Shown here: one piece after another, positions 44,812-54,408 of the stretch
Numbering within the stretch: the stretch's first letter is position 1
Layout of the letters: each line of letters begins with the position of its first letter
Assembly (NCBI RefSeq): GCF_000246855.1
Contig: NC_016609.1
Span: forward strand, 372,001 to 436,000
Length of the DNA stretch: 64,000 nt
Direction: 5' to 3'
From: Niastella koreensis GR20-10
Lineage (GTDB): Bacteria > Bacteroidota > Bacteroidia > Chitinophagales > Chitinophagaceae
Made by a program: the position numbers and the translations under genes
The notes under the pieces: model-generated
The model's input: the letters and a program-made list of their open reading frames with translations, nothing else
Database searches by the model: none
What the model was told of the DNA's origin: nothing

Positions 44812-45366
44812 GTTAACGTTTACATTTGTATTTTCAAAAAGCCTGCCGAAATATAATATTCCTGTTAATGCAGACTCAATAAGATCAGTGATTAAAATTA
44901 TTCATCAGGAGCAAGCAAGGAAAGCAGATCGTTTTTGTGAATACGATAGCCATTACAAACCACATTGCTTATTGGAAAAGATGTAAATGATGTGGGATTC
45001 TGGCCTTTCTTGATCTATTCAACTCCGGGCGCACAAACGTATTGTGTTAACCTCAAACGATTGTCCTGTAGTGTCCTGCTCCCAGGTTTACGGATCAATT
45101 TATACCGCATCCAAAAACGCGCGCATAAGGCTAATATTGTGTTGTAATTCATTTTGTTACATGCCTCGATGAATTGAGATAAGTAGATTGAAATGAGGCA
45201 GATAGGAGGGGTTATGATCAGAGTCGGATTAGAAAAGCCTGGTTTATAAACTATTATTTTTCGATGCAATTACGCTAAAGCAGTATTTAGCAGGATGGCC
45301 ATAAATGCAAAAATGCCCCGATAGATCGGGACATTTTTTGATATTATAAAAAATGTAAATGCTGTA
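44812..45366. other. Gene-free region
   Basis: 555 bases with no convincing gene on either strand: short frames are unconserved in look and lack RBS-like or signal features. It has no word-repeat tracts. Its left end is the likely promoter region of the minus-strand gene at 43462. A terminator closes its right end (45307-45340). Confidence 0.5.
45307..45340 (-). terminator. Terminator of the gene at 45367
   Basis: Stem TCCCGAT / ATCGGGG with flanking AATG/CATT pairs and T-runs on both strands. On the minus strand it lies 27 bases past the stop codon. Confidence 0.75.
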
Positions 45367-45831
45367 CTACATACCAGGAACCAGTGCACGGCCAATTTCT
45401 GCTCTTCCAGGCCAGGGAATAGCAGCCAGGATCACCAGTAAAGCAAGTAAAAAGAACCAGAATGCTTTTTTGTATTTGGTAACATCCGGGATTGATTTCT
45501 TTGCCTGACCTCTTCCCACTGTGATCAATGCAATGGCAATGATCATCATCACGGGATGTTCTACCCAGTAAAAGCGATAAAAGCTATCCTTCATTACGCT
45601 TACACCTGCAGGTGCGCCATGTACAATACCAGATCTGCCAAAGAACAATAAGATTAATCCTATCAGTAAGGTGGTATGGGCTGTTATCATAGTGAACAAC
45701 CATATTTTCTTATCACCTGCCGATAATGCTTTTTTACCGCTGAAACCTGATAAGCTTTTTACGATAGAAACCAATAACAATATTAACAGTATCCATCGAA
45801 GCCAGCTATGTAGTACAACTAAGATATTCAT
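45367..45831 (-). CDS. Four-helix membrane protein
   Basis: About 154 residues, four predicted membrane helices (about 5-28, 46-68, 86-110, 122-142). Histidines near helix ends (VLHSWLRW, TAHTTLL, EHPVMM) resemble haem-b ligands of cytochrome b561/CopD-like proteins, but the match is weak. ATG at 45831 (MNILVVLHSW) puts the first helix at the N-terminus; a start six codons upstream is also possible. Function unknown. Confidence 0.75.
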   Translation of the reverse strand: MNILVVLHSWLRWILLILLLVSIVKSLSGFSGKKALSAGDKKIWLFTMITAHTTLLIGLILLFFGRSGIVHGAPAGVSVMKDSFYRFYWVEHPVMMIIAIALITVGRGQAKKSIPDVTKYKKAFWFFLLALLVILAAIPWPGRAEIGRALVPGM

Positions 45832-46055
45832 ATGTGGAATTTGGCGCAAAGCTAATGGCGGCAGGTTGAAATCTCAAATTTGATTCCTGAATAACTGGCC
45901 GCTATACATAAGTTTTCATCCTTATTATTCTATTCAAATGACGTGTTTAGCGTACATTGGCAAATATTATGGCCGTTAACGGAAGATAATTTTGTTAAAT
46001 AGTTTGCATGTCAGAATATTGCCATAAGTACCAGGGAAAAATCGGTTAGTTTTGC

Positions 46056-46120
46056 TTTGGCCGTCGAAGCCCTGGCGAAGGCGGCCTTCGGTCGCTAAGT
46101 CCTAAGCGAAAGCGGCCAAA
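46056..46120. repeat. TTTGGCCG ... CGGCCAAA inverted repeat
   Basis: Outer arms TTTGGCCG (46056) and CGGCCAAA (46113) enclose an inner CGAAGG / CCTTCG hairpin (46076-46090). It lies in the 342-base gap before the TPR gene, which otherwise holds nothing recognisable. Confidence 0.55.
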
Positions 46121-46173
46121 TGCAGGTATTTTATAATACATGCCAGCCTTTGAAAAAATATATTATAACGCAG

Positions 46174-47184
46174 ATGAAAAGATGGTTCTCTTTACAGAGT
46201 TTTTTGTTGATTGGTTTAGTAAGTTGGTTATGCAGTTGCAATTCCGCAAGGGAAAAGGAATCGCCGGAGAAAATATTAAGCGCACCGCCCTATGCCGGGT
46301 TGACGGATAGTATTAAAAGGTTCCCGCAAAACCAGGCGTTGTACCTGGAAAGAGCGGTACTGCTTTCGCAAAATGACCGCCATGAACTGGCGAGTGGTGA
46401 TTACAAAAAAGCCTGGGAATTAAAACCCGAAGAACATATCGCTTTACAATATGTCTCCAACCTGATGCTGGTAAACCGGCCCCAGGATGCGGTGAACCTG
46501 TTGAAAGAATGTATTGCCACCTGGCCCGCCAATCCCGATCTGCATCGCCGCTTAAGCGAGATCTATACCCAAATGGGCGAAACCAAAAAAGCCATTGATC
46601 AATACGATGAATGGGCGCAGCAGGACTCAACCAATTTTGAAGTGTGGTACGAAAAAGGCGTATTGCTCACCCAGTTAAAAGATACCCCGGCCGCCATCAT
46701 AGCGTTGGAACATTCATACCGCCTGGCGCCCATCAATTATAACGGACTGGCCCTGGCAAGTTTGTACGGCGCTACGCTCAATCCCAAAGTAATTACACTC
46801 TGCGACGATCTGTTGCGTAAAGATACTTCCAACATCACCAACGATGTGCTGTACCTGAAAGGCAGTTATTATTCCGATACCAAACAATACGACAAGGCCA
46901 TCCGTGAATTCAATGAATGCATTACCCGCGATTGGAAATTCACCGATGCCTATATTGAAAAGGGCATTGTTTTGCATGATCTGAAAAAGTACGACAGCGC
47001 GCTGAAAGTATTCACCACGGCTGCCACGGTTACCAATACCAGCGCCGATGCCTGGTACTGGATGGCGCGTTGTTATGAACAACTGGGCAAAAAAGACCTG
47101 GCTCTGATAAATTATGAACGCGCCCTGGCCCTCGATAAAGATTTTGAAGAAGCACGTGAAGGCATCAGAAGAATGAAGAAATAA
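46174..47184 (+). CDS. TPR-repeat lipoprotein
   Basis: A 336-residue lipoprotein. A lipobox LCSC follows a hydrophobic segment. The mature chain is a series of about seven tetratricopeptide repeats (for example GETKKAIDQYDEWAQQDST, DKAIREFNECITRDW, DLALINYERALALDKD). TPR proteins are scaffolds for protein-protein contacts. The start MKRWFSLQSF is chosen because the longer frame puts 18 polar residues ahead of the signal. rpe follows 71 bases downstream. Confidence 0.85.
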   Translation: MKRWFSLQSFLLIGLVSWLCSCNSAREKESPEKILSAPPYAGLTDSIKRFPQNQALYLERAVLLSQNDRHELASGDYKKAWELKPEEHIALQYVSNLMLVNRPQDAVNLLKECIATWPANPDLHRRLSEIYTQMGETKKAIDQYDEWAQQDSTNFEVWYEKGVLLTQLKDTPAAIIALEHSYRLAPINYNGLALASLYGATLNPKVITLCDDLLRKDTSNITNDVLYLKGSYYSDTKQYDKAIREFNECITRDWKFTDAYIEKGIVLHDLKKYDSALKVFTTAATVTNTSADAWYWMARCYEQLGKKDLALINYERALALDKDFEEAREGIRRMKK

Positions 47185-47255
47185 CATGCTTGAATAAAAG
47201 GCGGAGGGCTGAGATCAAAGAACTTAAAACTTTGAACAAAAAACATTAACTAAGT

Positions 47256-47909
47256 ATGGCAATAGTAGCACCATCATTTTTATCAGCTAACTTCCTGAAC
47301 CTGGAAGCAGACTGCAGAATGATCAATGAAAGTGAAGCCGACTGGTTTCACCTGGATATAATGGACGGACGTTTTGTGCCCAACATTTCATTCGGTCCAA
47401 TGATTGTTGAGTTTATCCGCAAAACAACCACCAAGGTTTGTGATGTGCACCTGATGATCCTTGAACCCGAAAAATACGTGGAGGATTTTAAAAAGGCAGG
47501 CGCCGATATGCTTACCGTTCACGAAGAATGCTGTGTGCATTTACACCGGAATATACAACAGATAAAATCCCTTGGCATGCAGTGCGGCGTGGCATTGAAC
47601 CCGCATACGCCCGTGGAGTCGTTGAAAGAAGTGCTGGATGATCTTGATATGGTGTTGATCATGAGCGTGAACCCCGGTTTCGGCGGACAGAAATTCATTC
47701 CCAATACACTGAACAAGATCAGGACCCTGCGCCGCATGATCACTGAAAGAGGTATAGCTACCAAAATAGAGATAGATGGCGGGGTTACATTAGATAATGC
47801 CGCTGCTATTATGAAAGCCGGCGCCGATGTATTGGTTGCTGGTAACACCGTATTCAAATCAAGAGATCCCAAAGACACCATTGCACAACTGAAAAAGATA
47901 ACCAGGTAA
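47256..47909 (+). CDS. rpe: Ribulose-phosphate 3-epimerase
   Basis: A 217-residue TIM-barrel enzyme of the pentose phosphate pathway interconverting ribulose-5-P and xylulose-5-P. Seen are PSFLSANFLNLE, the metal-site HLDIMDGRFVPNISFGP, VHLMI, SVNPGFGGQKFIP and EIDGGVTLDNA. Length is typical. The methyltransferase gene follows 12 bases later. Confidence 0.98.
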   Translation: MAIVAPSFLSANFLNLEADCRMINESEADWFHLDIMDGRFVPNISFGPMIVEFIRKTTTKVCDVHLMILEPEKYVEDFKKAGADMLTVHEECCVHLHRNIQQIKSLGMQCGVALNPHTPVESLKEVLDDLDMVLIMSVNPGFGGQKFIPNTLNKIRTLRRMITERGIATKIEIDGGVTLDNAAAIMKAGADVLVAGNTVFKSRDPKDTIAQLKKITR

Positions 47910-47921
47910 AATGTAAAAGGT

Positions 47922-48677
47922 ATGGCAAAAGACCTTTTCAGTAATCAGGCTTCGCTGTATGCGCAATACCGCCCCAGCTACCCGGGCGAATTATATGAAT
48001 TCATTTTGCAGCAGGTTCGCCATCCCCAGCAGGCCTGGGATTGCGCCACCGGTAATGGACAGGCAGCCGTTGAACTGGCCCGTTATTTTGAAAAGGTAAT
48101 GGCTACAGATATCAGTGAAAAGCAGTTACAGCAGGCCATCCCAAACGAAAAGATCACCTACAGCATTTCTACTGCCGAACAAACCCCTTTCCCCGATAAC
48201 AGTTTTGATTGCATCACCGTAGCACAGGCTTATCACTGGTTTCAGTTCGATGCCTTTGAAAAGGAAGTAAGGCGCGTTGCGAAACCAGGGGCCGTAGTGG
48301 CCATTTGGGGCTATAGCCTGGTAGTGTGTGAAAACGAAGCGCTGAACACCATCATCCAATCATTTTACCGCGATACCGTAGGCGCTTACTGGGATAAGGA
48401 AAGAAGGTTTATCGATGATCACTACACTACTGTTCCTTTCCCATACGAAGCATTGCCATCAAAGGAATTTCAAATAACCGTACAATGGAACCGTCAGCAA
48501 CTGACCGGTTATTTCAATACCTGGTCGAGCGTACAACATTTTATAAAAGCGAACGACTATAACCCGGTTGATGAACTGGCAACGGTTATTGAAAAGGTGT
48601 GGCCGGGGGAGAACGTTAAGGGTTTTTATTTTCCATTGTTTCTTAAGTTGGGTAGGGTTAACAAGTTGATAAGTTAA
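47922..48677 (+). CDS. Class I SAM-dependent methyltransferase
   Basis: A 251-residue methyltransferase. Motif I is DCATGNGQAAVELA, followed by the acidic ATDIS strand and motif post-I; FPDNSFDCITVAQAYHWF and VRRVAKPGAVVAIWGY are typical of UbiE/Methyltransf_11 (trans-aconitate methyltransferase-like) proteins. The substrate is unknown. Twelve bases after rpe, it is probably cotranscribed with it. It ends in a GTTAACAAG word tract. Confidence 0.88.
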   Translation: MAKDLFSNQASLYAQYRPSYPGELYEFILQQVRHPQQAWDCATGNGQAAVELARYFEKVMATDISEKQLQQAIPNEKITYSISTAEQTPFPDNSFDCITVAQAYHWFQFDAFEKEVRRVAKPGAVVAIWGYSLVVCENEALNTIIQSFYRDTVGAYWDKERRFIDDHYTTVPFPYEALPSKEFQITVQWNRQQLTGYFNTWSSVQHFIKANDYNPVDELATVIEKVWPGENVKGFYFPLFLKLGRVNKLIS

Positions 48678-48760
48678 CAGGTTAACAAGAAAGAAGAAGG
48701 TTAATAGGCCCTCTGCCCTTTGCCTTTCCAATATTACACGAACAGCACATAACGAAATAC

Positions 48761-49846
48761 ATGCAAAAACTAAGATCCGCTATAATAGGTTGCGGCAAAA
48801 TGGCCCAGGTACATGCCCAGGCGTTAAAGAACATTGCCGAAACAGAACTGGTAGCGGTGCAAAGCCGCAGTGCAGAAAAGGCGGCGGCCACAGCGGCCCG
48901 TTTTGGAGTAAGGGCCTATGCTGATATTGCAGAGATGATCCGGAAGGAGCAGGTACAGGTAGCGGTTATTTGCACGCCGCATCCTGTGCATCGTGAGGGC
49001 GCTATTGTTGCCATGCAGAACGGCGCCCATGTACTCACCGAAAAACCATTAGCGGTTTCCCTGGCCGATTGTGACGCCATGATGGAAGCGGCAGCTAAAT
49101 ACAATAAACAGGTCGGTATGGTAAGCCAGCGCCGGTTCTACCCCGCGTGTTACCGCATAAAACAAGCCATCGATGCCGGAAAACTGGGTACGCCTATGCT
49201 GGGTTCTGTAGTGATATATGGCTGGCGCGATGAAAAATATTATGGCAGCGATCCCTGGCGGGGCAGTTGGGATAAGGAAGGCGGCGGGGTGCTGGTAAAT
49301 CAGGCGCCGCATCAGCTGGATCTGTTGCAATGGTATATGGGCAGCGAAATGGAAGAAGTGTATGGCGTATGGCAGAACATCAATCACCCGTATATAGAAG
49401 TAGATGATACCGCCTCGGCCGTTATAAGATTTAAAAATGGCGCGGTGGCCAATATCATTGTAAGCAATGCACAAAAACCAGGGCTGTATGGTAAAGTGCA
49501 TATCCATGGTTCTAATGGCGCCTCTGCAGGAGTTCAAACCGATGGCGGCGCTATGTTCCTGCCGGGGCAAAAAGCAGTGTTGGACCCTCCTTTAAACGAC
49601 ATCTGGACCGTGCCTGGTGAAGAGCAACAACTGGAATCTTTTCATAAAGCAGACAGGGAGGAGTTCAATGCCACTGCCGATCCCGTTGAATATTATGTTC
49701 GTCAACAGAACCGCGACTATATTTTGGCAATAGGGGAGAACCGGGAACCATTGGTCACCGCCAAAGAAGGAAGAAAAACCGTGGAGCTGTTCACGGCCAT
49801 CTATCGGTCTACAAAAGAACGGAAACCCATCCGCTGGCCACTGTAA
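48761..49846 (+). CDS. Gfo/Idh/MocA-family oxidoreductase
   Basis: A 361-residue NAD(P)-dependent dehydrogenase. The N-terminal Rossmann domain has IIGCGKMAQVHA and the conserved TEKPLAVSLADCD (Lys of the EKP motif). The C-terminal alpha/beta domain binds substrate, with GGGVLVNQAPHQLDLLQWYMG (His/Asp of the active site). These enzymes oxidise sugars or related polyols. The substrate cannot be told. No sugar operon is adjacent. Confidence 0.92.
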   Translation: MQKLRSAIIGCGKMAQVHAQALKNIAETELVAVQSRSAEKAAATAARFGVRAYADIAEMIRKEQVQVAVICTPHPVHREGAIVAMQNGAHVLTEKPLAVSLADCDAMMEAAAKYNKQVGMVSQRRFYPACYRIKQAIDAGKLGTPMLGSVVIYGWRDEKYYGSDPWRGSWDKEGGGVLVNQAPHQLDLLQWYMGSEMEEVYGVWQNINHPYIEVDDTASAVIRFKNGAVANIIVSNAQKPGLYGKVHIHGSNGASAGVQTDGGAMFLPGQKAVLDPPLNDIWTVPGEEQQLESFHKADREEFNATADPVEYYVRQQNRDYILAIGENREPLVTAKEGRKTVELFTAIYRSTKERKPIRWPL

Positions 49847-49937
49847 ATAATTAGTAACTTCCTGAGAAAAAATATCTACAGAAAAACTGTTTTATAAGAA
49901 GTAGCAATTTTTGCATCTGCTGATAAAACAGTTGAGT

Positions 49938-50060
49938 ATGGCAACATCAAACGGAAAGTCGAAGAAACGGACGCAAAAGGAAGCCGATAAGGACCTATCC
50001 AAAACGACAAGAAGGAAGAAAACCGCCACCAGGAAAAAGAAAGCCCTGAAAGCGGTGTGA
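49938..50060 (+). CDS. Small, very basic protein
   Basis: A 40-residue reading frame starting MATSNGKSKKRTQKE and ending in KKKALKAV. About 40 percent of residues are Lys or Arg and there is no hydrophobic core, resembling the short nucleic-acid-binding tails of histone H1-like Bacteroidota proteins. It lies alone between longer genes. Coding is supported by a clean ATG start and composition, not by any known family. Confidence 0.45.
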   Translation: MATSNGKSKKRTQKEADKDLSKTTRRKKTATRKKKALKAV

Positions 50061-50165
50061 AAATAATTCCTCAGCTCCCCCCATCTTATTAATTATCAGT
50101 TGATAAGCTGAAAGTGGCCATGGCAGCGGATTTGCATAAATATTAATGAAATCAAACACTTTGTT

Positions 50166-50495
50166 ATGGTAATAAATGAAAAAGAGTTTCCCGTTGTTGT
50201 TCAGGCCTATCAGCCTGGCCGCGATGGAGAATTGTTTGTGGCCGAACAAATGGTAAGAAATCAAGCTGAAGTAGACGCGTTCAGTAGCCGGTATGCCGGG
50301 TACGTTATTGAAGCACGCGTTATAAAAGAAAATGAATTAGCAACAAATTCAAATTACGATACCCGTACAAGACGTACGGCTGTGCATCGCCGGGGTTTGC
50401 CGGCATGGGCAATTCTTTTACTGATAGTTGTTGTACTGGTTGTAGTGGGATTCACCACCGGCTGGATCCAGAAAACCTTTCAATTAAATTTGTAA
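50166..50495 (+). CDS. Hypothetical protein with C-terminal membrane helix
   Basis: A 109-residue protein not recognised. The N-terminal 75 residues are soluble (INEKEFPVVVQAYQPGRDGEL), followed by a basic stretch (TRTRRTAVHRRG) and a single membrane helix (about 80-100, AWAILLLIVVVLVVVGF). The positive charges before the helix place the N-terminal domain in the cytoplasm. A terminator follows. Confidence 0.65.
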   Translation: MVINEKEFPVVVQAYQPGRDGELFVAEQMVRNQAEVDAFSSRYAGYVIEARVIKENELATNSNYDTRTRRTAVHRRGLPAWAILLLIVVVLVVVGFTTGWIQKTFQLNL

Positions 50496-50525
50496 TAGAA
50501 GTTTCAAGTTCGTTCCGTTTTCGTT

Positions 50526-50588
50526 AACCGGCGGATAATAGTAACCGAGTTATTTACAACGTGCCCGCATTATCCACCGGTTTTTTTA
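50526..50588 (+). terminator. Terminator after the gene at 50166
   Basis: Fourteen-base arms (50526-50539, 50569-50582) pair with one mismatch and run into seven T residues. Confidence 0.75.
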
Positions 50589-50660
50589 TAAACATAAGAG
50601 GGTGTTCCGGTTCAACCGGGACAGTGAGAAGGAATAAATGAAAAACCACAAAAAAAGAAA

Positions 50661-50712
50661 AGCTTCAAGTCGTAGTAGTAGGCACTCACGGCTTGAAGCT
50701 TTCGTCTTTTTA
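50661..50712 (-). terminator. Terminator of the YciI-like gene
   Basis: AGCTTCAAGtCG pairs with CGgCTTGAAGCT; the minus strand continues into TTTTCTTTTTTT. It is 12 bases or more past the stop codon at 50724. Confidence 0.8.
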
Positions 50713-50723
50713 AATTCTCATTT

Positions 50724-51080
50724 CTATGGTAATTTATCACCGGGCAAACCCATTCCGGTTACAATTTCATAGTTGAACACACCGGCTCTTATAGCAGGGT
50801 CACTATCCATCAGGCGTTTTACTTCCGCTTTATCTTTAGTGTTATAAATACAAATAGCAGCCAGGTCGGTATTATTATCCATCACAGGCATTGTTAATAC
50901 CATTTCGTTATCGCGTCGTTGGTCAAAAATGTACGGCAGGTGTTCGCTTTGAATAATGCGGGGCGTATCGCTTAAGCCATAATTCTCCCCCTTTGTTAGT
51001 ACGACCAGCACATAAGGTTTAATAGTGGCGAGCTTGGTCATAATTTCAGGCGATGTAAATGCAAATGCTGGATTGCTCAT
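50724..51080 (-). CDS. YciI-like protein
   Basis: A 118-residue dimeric alpha/beta-barrel-type protein. The C-terminal part (EHLPYIFDQRRDNEMVLTMPVMDN, DPAIRAGVFNYEIVT) matches the YciI/YCII-related plan, where a His and Asp form a presumed active site. An N-terminal extension (TSPEIMTKLATIKPYVLVVLTKGENYG) fits the family too. No activity is established for most members. Confidence 0.75.
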   Translation of the reverse strand: MSNPAFAFTSPEIMTKLATIKPYVLVVLTKGENYGLSDTPRIIQSEHLPYIFDQRRDNEMVLTMPVMDNNTDLAAICIYNTKDKAEVKRLMDSDPAIRAGVFNYEIVTGMGLPGDKLP

Positions 51081-51874
51081 TGGTTAATTTGTTTAGTGTT
51101 TGATTTGGTTAAGAACCGGAAACTGAAAATCAGGAATGGGTAAAAGGGTGGGTTTGTTATATGGTGCAATATAATATTTACAGCGAATTGCAAATGGGGC
51201 TTTTAAAGATTAGAACAAAAAAAATGGGCCGAATAGACATTCAGCCCCTGTGAAAACACGCCTTCCAAGTAAATATGTTGATGTTAGTTACAATCAGGTT
51301 AGCAATCCCCCGGTCTGTTCCCCACGGCCTGTCCGCATTTAGCGGAATTAATTGCAATCAGCTTTCTGTCTCCTTGCTCTATTTAAGTACCCTGTTTCGC
51401 TTTCCTGCTCTGTTTCACTTTTTTGCTGATCGCATTATTGACAGAGTATTTTCCAATCAAATGCCAAAAGTATAAGTCATTAACAACCAGTTATTTAATG
51501 CTATGCCAAACATATAACGATTCCCCATCATGGAACGATTTTCCAGATATTGGTTAGGCAACCATCATCAATACATAAATGTACTTACCATTGCCTATCA
51601 ATATAGGTTATGTGTAAATTGATATTGATCAATTGCAAGTACTAATACACGTTATAAGTTGAAAGTTTAAAGTTTTAGGTTGGTGCTTCCTGGATTAGTT
51701 TAAGTTATTAAGTTCTTTAGTTCTTGAAGTTTGTTAGTTCAATCCTGAGCGCAGCGAAGGACAACTGTTTCCACGAAGCTTTGTATTGGCTTTCAGCTGT
51801 ATTTGGCTTACAGCTTGCGGCTTACAGCTTACAGCCTGCCTTTAGGCAATAAAAAGCCCCAATTTGAGTTTACA
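51081..51874. other. Long intergenic region with word repeats
   Basis: 794 bases without a convincing gene. A GGGCCGAATAGACATTCAGCCC hairpin lies at about 51225-51246. The right third (51655-51845) is word repeats: AAGTTCTTTAGTTCTTGAAG, GCTTACAGCTTGCGGCTTACAGC. The middle, 51280-51640, shows no structure recognised. The promoter of the TonB-receptor gene should be here but is not clear. Confidence 0.5.
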
Positions 51875-54406
51875 ATGACGTCAATTTCAACTAATTTCGA
51901 CCGCAACAAAAACTTTACCCGGGTGAAATTCGTTCCTTATTTACTGGTCTTTATTGCAGTTTGTATATCCGGTAATGTGGTAGCACAGAAAAAGGCGGCC
52001 TGGGTATCAGGCCGGGTGGTAGGAGATAATGAGCAACCCCTGGATAATGTATCTGTAGTGATCCTGGGACGGCTGAAAGGCGTCGTCACTTCCGATTCCG
52101 GTACCTTCAAACTGAAAGTACCTGCCGATAAAGCATTTGCCCTCGTATTCAGTTATACCGGCTATAAAACCGAGCAACGCAATTTCCTGCTGAACGAAAA
52201 TGAAGAAGAAAGGGTGGTGGTGAGGCTCGAACGAGGCGCCCGCGAACTGGAACCTGTAGTTATCACCAACGAGCGGCAACGGCGCGAGGCCGGACTGGTG
52301 ATCATCAATCCCAAAAATGCCATCAACATTCCTGCCCCGGTGGGGGGAATAGAAAGCCTGATAAAAGTCTTCGTCGGTTCTAACAATGAGCTCACCTCTC
52401 AATACAATGTACGCGGCGGCAGTTATGATGAGAACCTGATTTACGTAAACGATTTTGAAGTATTCCGGCCGTACCTGGTACGCAGTGGTCAGCAGGAAGG
52501 ATTAAGTTTCATCAATCCCGAAATGACGCGCAATGTAAGCTTTTACAATGGCGGGTTTCAGGCCAAGTATGGCGATAAAATGTCGTCGGTGCTGGATATT
52601 CAATATAAAAAGCCGCGGCAGTTTGGCGGATCTGCCTATGCAGGTTTGCTGGAACAGGGCCTGCACCTGGAAGGCATTACAAAAGATAACAAGTTTACTT
52701 ACCTCATAGGCGTGCGTAACCGCAGTATGCGCAACCTGTTTAAAAGCCAGGAAACACAGGGCAATTACGTGCCCTCCTCCAACGACCTGCAAGCTTTATT
52801 AACCTACCAGATCAATGCAAAGAACAGCATAGAATTATTGGGAAATATCTCGCAAACCAAATTTACCCTGATCCCGCAGTTCAGTCAGCTTACCTCTTCT
52901 GTTTTCTCGCCTTACTTCAGCGCCAACCTGGGTATGGATATCTATTTCTCGGGCCGGGAAGAAGACCGCTACCGCACCAACATGGTGGGGTTGTCGTTTA
53001 TACAACAACCCAAAAAGAGCCTGCGGTTGAAATGGATGCTGAGCCGGTTTGAGAATGATGAACGCGAAGGCATAGACATTACCGGCGCTTATATTTTTGG
53101 TGAACGCGAGTTTGATAAAAGTAAATCCGATTTCGGGTTAATTAATAATCCGCTGGGAGCGGGCCTGTATCAAAACTATGCCCGTAATAAACTCAACATC
53201 CAGGTTTGGAATGCTTCCCACAAAGGCTACCTCGACCTGGGCCATCATTACCTGCAATGGGGACAAAGCGCAGAGCGCCAAACCGTGAACGATAAACTCC
53301 ATGAATGGGAATACCAGGATTCGGCTGGTTACAGCCTGCCTTATGACCCCAATAACCTGGCGTTGAGCAGTCTGTTGAACTCAAAAGCCAACCTCACCAT
53401 TAACCGGTTGAGCGGTTTTATCCAGGATAATATCATTTTACACGATTCCATGGGCGTGATTTTGCAGGCTGGCGTGCGTTATAATTACAACGACCTGAAT
53501 AATGAATTCCTGGTATCGCCGCGTTTGGGCGCCTCCTGGAAGCCAGCCCATTGGCGGCGGGATATTATTTTCCGCGGCTCGTTGGGTATTTATAACCAGC
53601 CACCGTTTTACCGCGAATTACGCCGGTATGATGGAACGGTGAATACCAACCTGAAAGCCCAGAAAAGCTGGCAAACATCGGCTGGGTTCGATTATAATTT
53701 CCGCTCGGGCAACCGCCCCTTCCGCTGGACGGTGGAAGCCTATTATAAGAATATGTGGGACGTAGTGCCTTACGATATCGACAATGTGCGCATCCGTTAT
53801 TTTGGCGAGAACATGGCGAAGGCCTACGCCGCCGGTTTGGAAACCCGCATCTTTGGCGAGTTGGTAAAAGACGCCGAAAGCTGGATCAGTCTGGGTTTTA
53901 TGCGCACCCGCGAAAACCTGAAAGGCGATAAATATTACGATTATACGCTCGATTCCCTGGGCGGCATAAAAGACAGTACCCAGAAAGAAGCAGGCTGGTT
54001 ACGCCGCCCCACCGATCGGTTTCTCACTTTTGGAATGTTTCTGCAGGATTACCTCAGCACCAATAAGAATTTCAAAGTATACCTGAACTTCCTGTATGGC
54101 AGCAACCTGCCTTATAACATTCCGGGTAGTGTAAAATACCGCAATGCGCTCATCATCGACCCTTACATCCGCATTGATGTAGGTTTTAGCGCCCTGCTGC
54201 TGGATAGCGAAAAAAGCAACCGCCGCAGCCATAGTCCCTTCCGCAATTTTGAGAACATCTGGGCTACACTGGAAGTGTTCAACCTGATTGACCGGGACAA
54301 TACCATCTCCTACATGCTGATTAAAGATTTCTCCAACACCGTTTTTGCCATGCCTAACCGGCTTACGCCCCGGTTGCTGAATTTGAAGCTGGTAGCGAGA
54401 TTTTAA
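51875..54406 (+). CDS. TonB-dependent receptor-like outer-membrane protein
   Basis: An 843-residue outer-membrane protein. After a signal peptide (cleaved near NVVAQ) come a carboxypeptidase-like regulatory domain (about 40-120), a plug domain (about 130-240, with YNVRGGSYDENLIYVNDFEV) and a beta-barrel ending in LKLVARF. There is no SusD partner, so it is not a standard glycan uptake pair. The start MTSIST is chosen because the longer frame translates the GCTTACAGC words. The ligand is unknown. Confidence 0.9.
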   Translation: MTSISTNFDRNKNFTRVKFVPYLLVFIAVCISGNVVAQKKAAWVSGRVVGDNEQPLDNVSVVILGRLKGVVTSDSGTFKLKVPADKAFALVFSYTGYKTEQRNFLLNENEEERVVVRLERGARELEPVVITNERQRREAGLVIINPKNAINIPAPVGGIESLIKVFVGSNNELTSQYNVRGGSYDENLIYVNDFEVFRPYLVRSGQQEGLSFINPEMTRNVSFYNGGFQAKYGDKMSSVLDIQYKKPRQFGGSAYAGLLEQGLHLEGITKDNKFTYLIGVRNRSMRNLFKSQETQGNYVPSSNDLQALLTYQINAKNSIELLGNISQTKFTLIPQFSQLTSSVFSPYFSANLGMDIYFSGREEDRYRTNMVGLSFIQQPKKSLRLKWMLSRFENDEREGIDITGAYIFGEREFDKSKSDFGLINNPLGAGLYQNYARNKLNIQVWNASHKGYLDLGHHYLQWGQSAERQTVNDKLHEWEYQDSAGYSLPYDPNNLALSSLLNSKANLTINRLSGFIQDNIILHDSMGVILQAGVRYNYNDLNNEFLVSPRLGASWKPAHWRRDIIFRGSLGIYNQPPFYRELRRYDGTVNTNLKAQKSWQTSAGFDYNFRSGNRPFRWTVEAYYKNMWDVVPYDIDNVRIRYFGENMAKAYAAGLETRIFGELVKDAESWISLGFMRTRENLKGDKYYDYTLDSLGGIKDSTQKEAGWLRRPTDRFLTFGMFLQDYLSTNKNFKVYLNFLYGSNLPYNIPGSVKYRNALIIDPYIRIDVGFSALLLDSEKSNRRSHSPFRNFENIWATLEVFNLIDRDNTISYMLIKDFSNTVFAMPNRLTPRLLNLKLVARF

Positions 54407-54408
54407 AA

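Noticed and set aside
44798-45147. Two short plus-strand frames
   Set aside because: No conserved look, no promoter or signal features; treated as gene-free DNA.
51875-54406. SusC-type glycan receptor
   Set aside because: No SusD partner or glycoside hydrolase cluster follows, so only the general receptor call is made.
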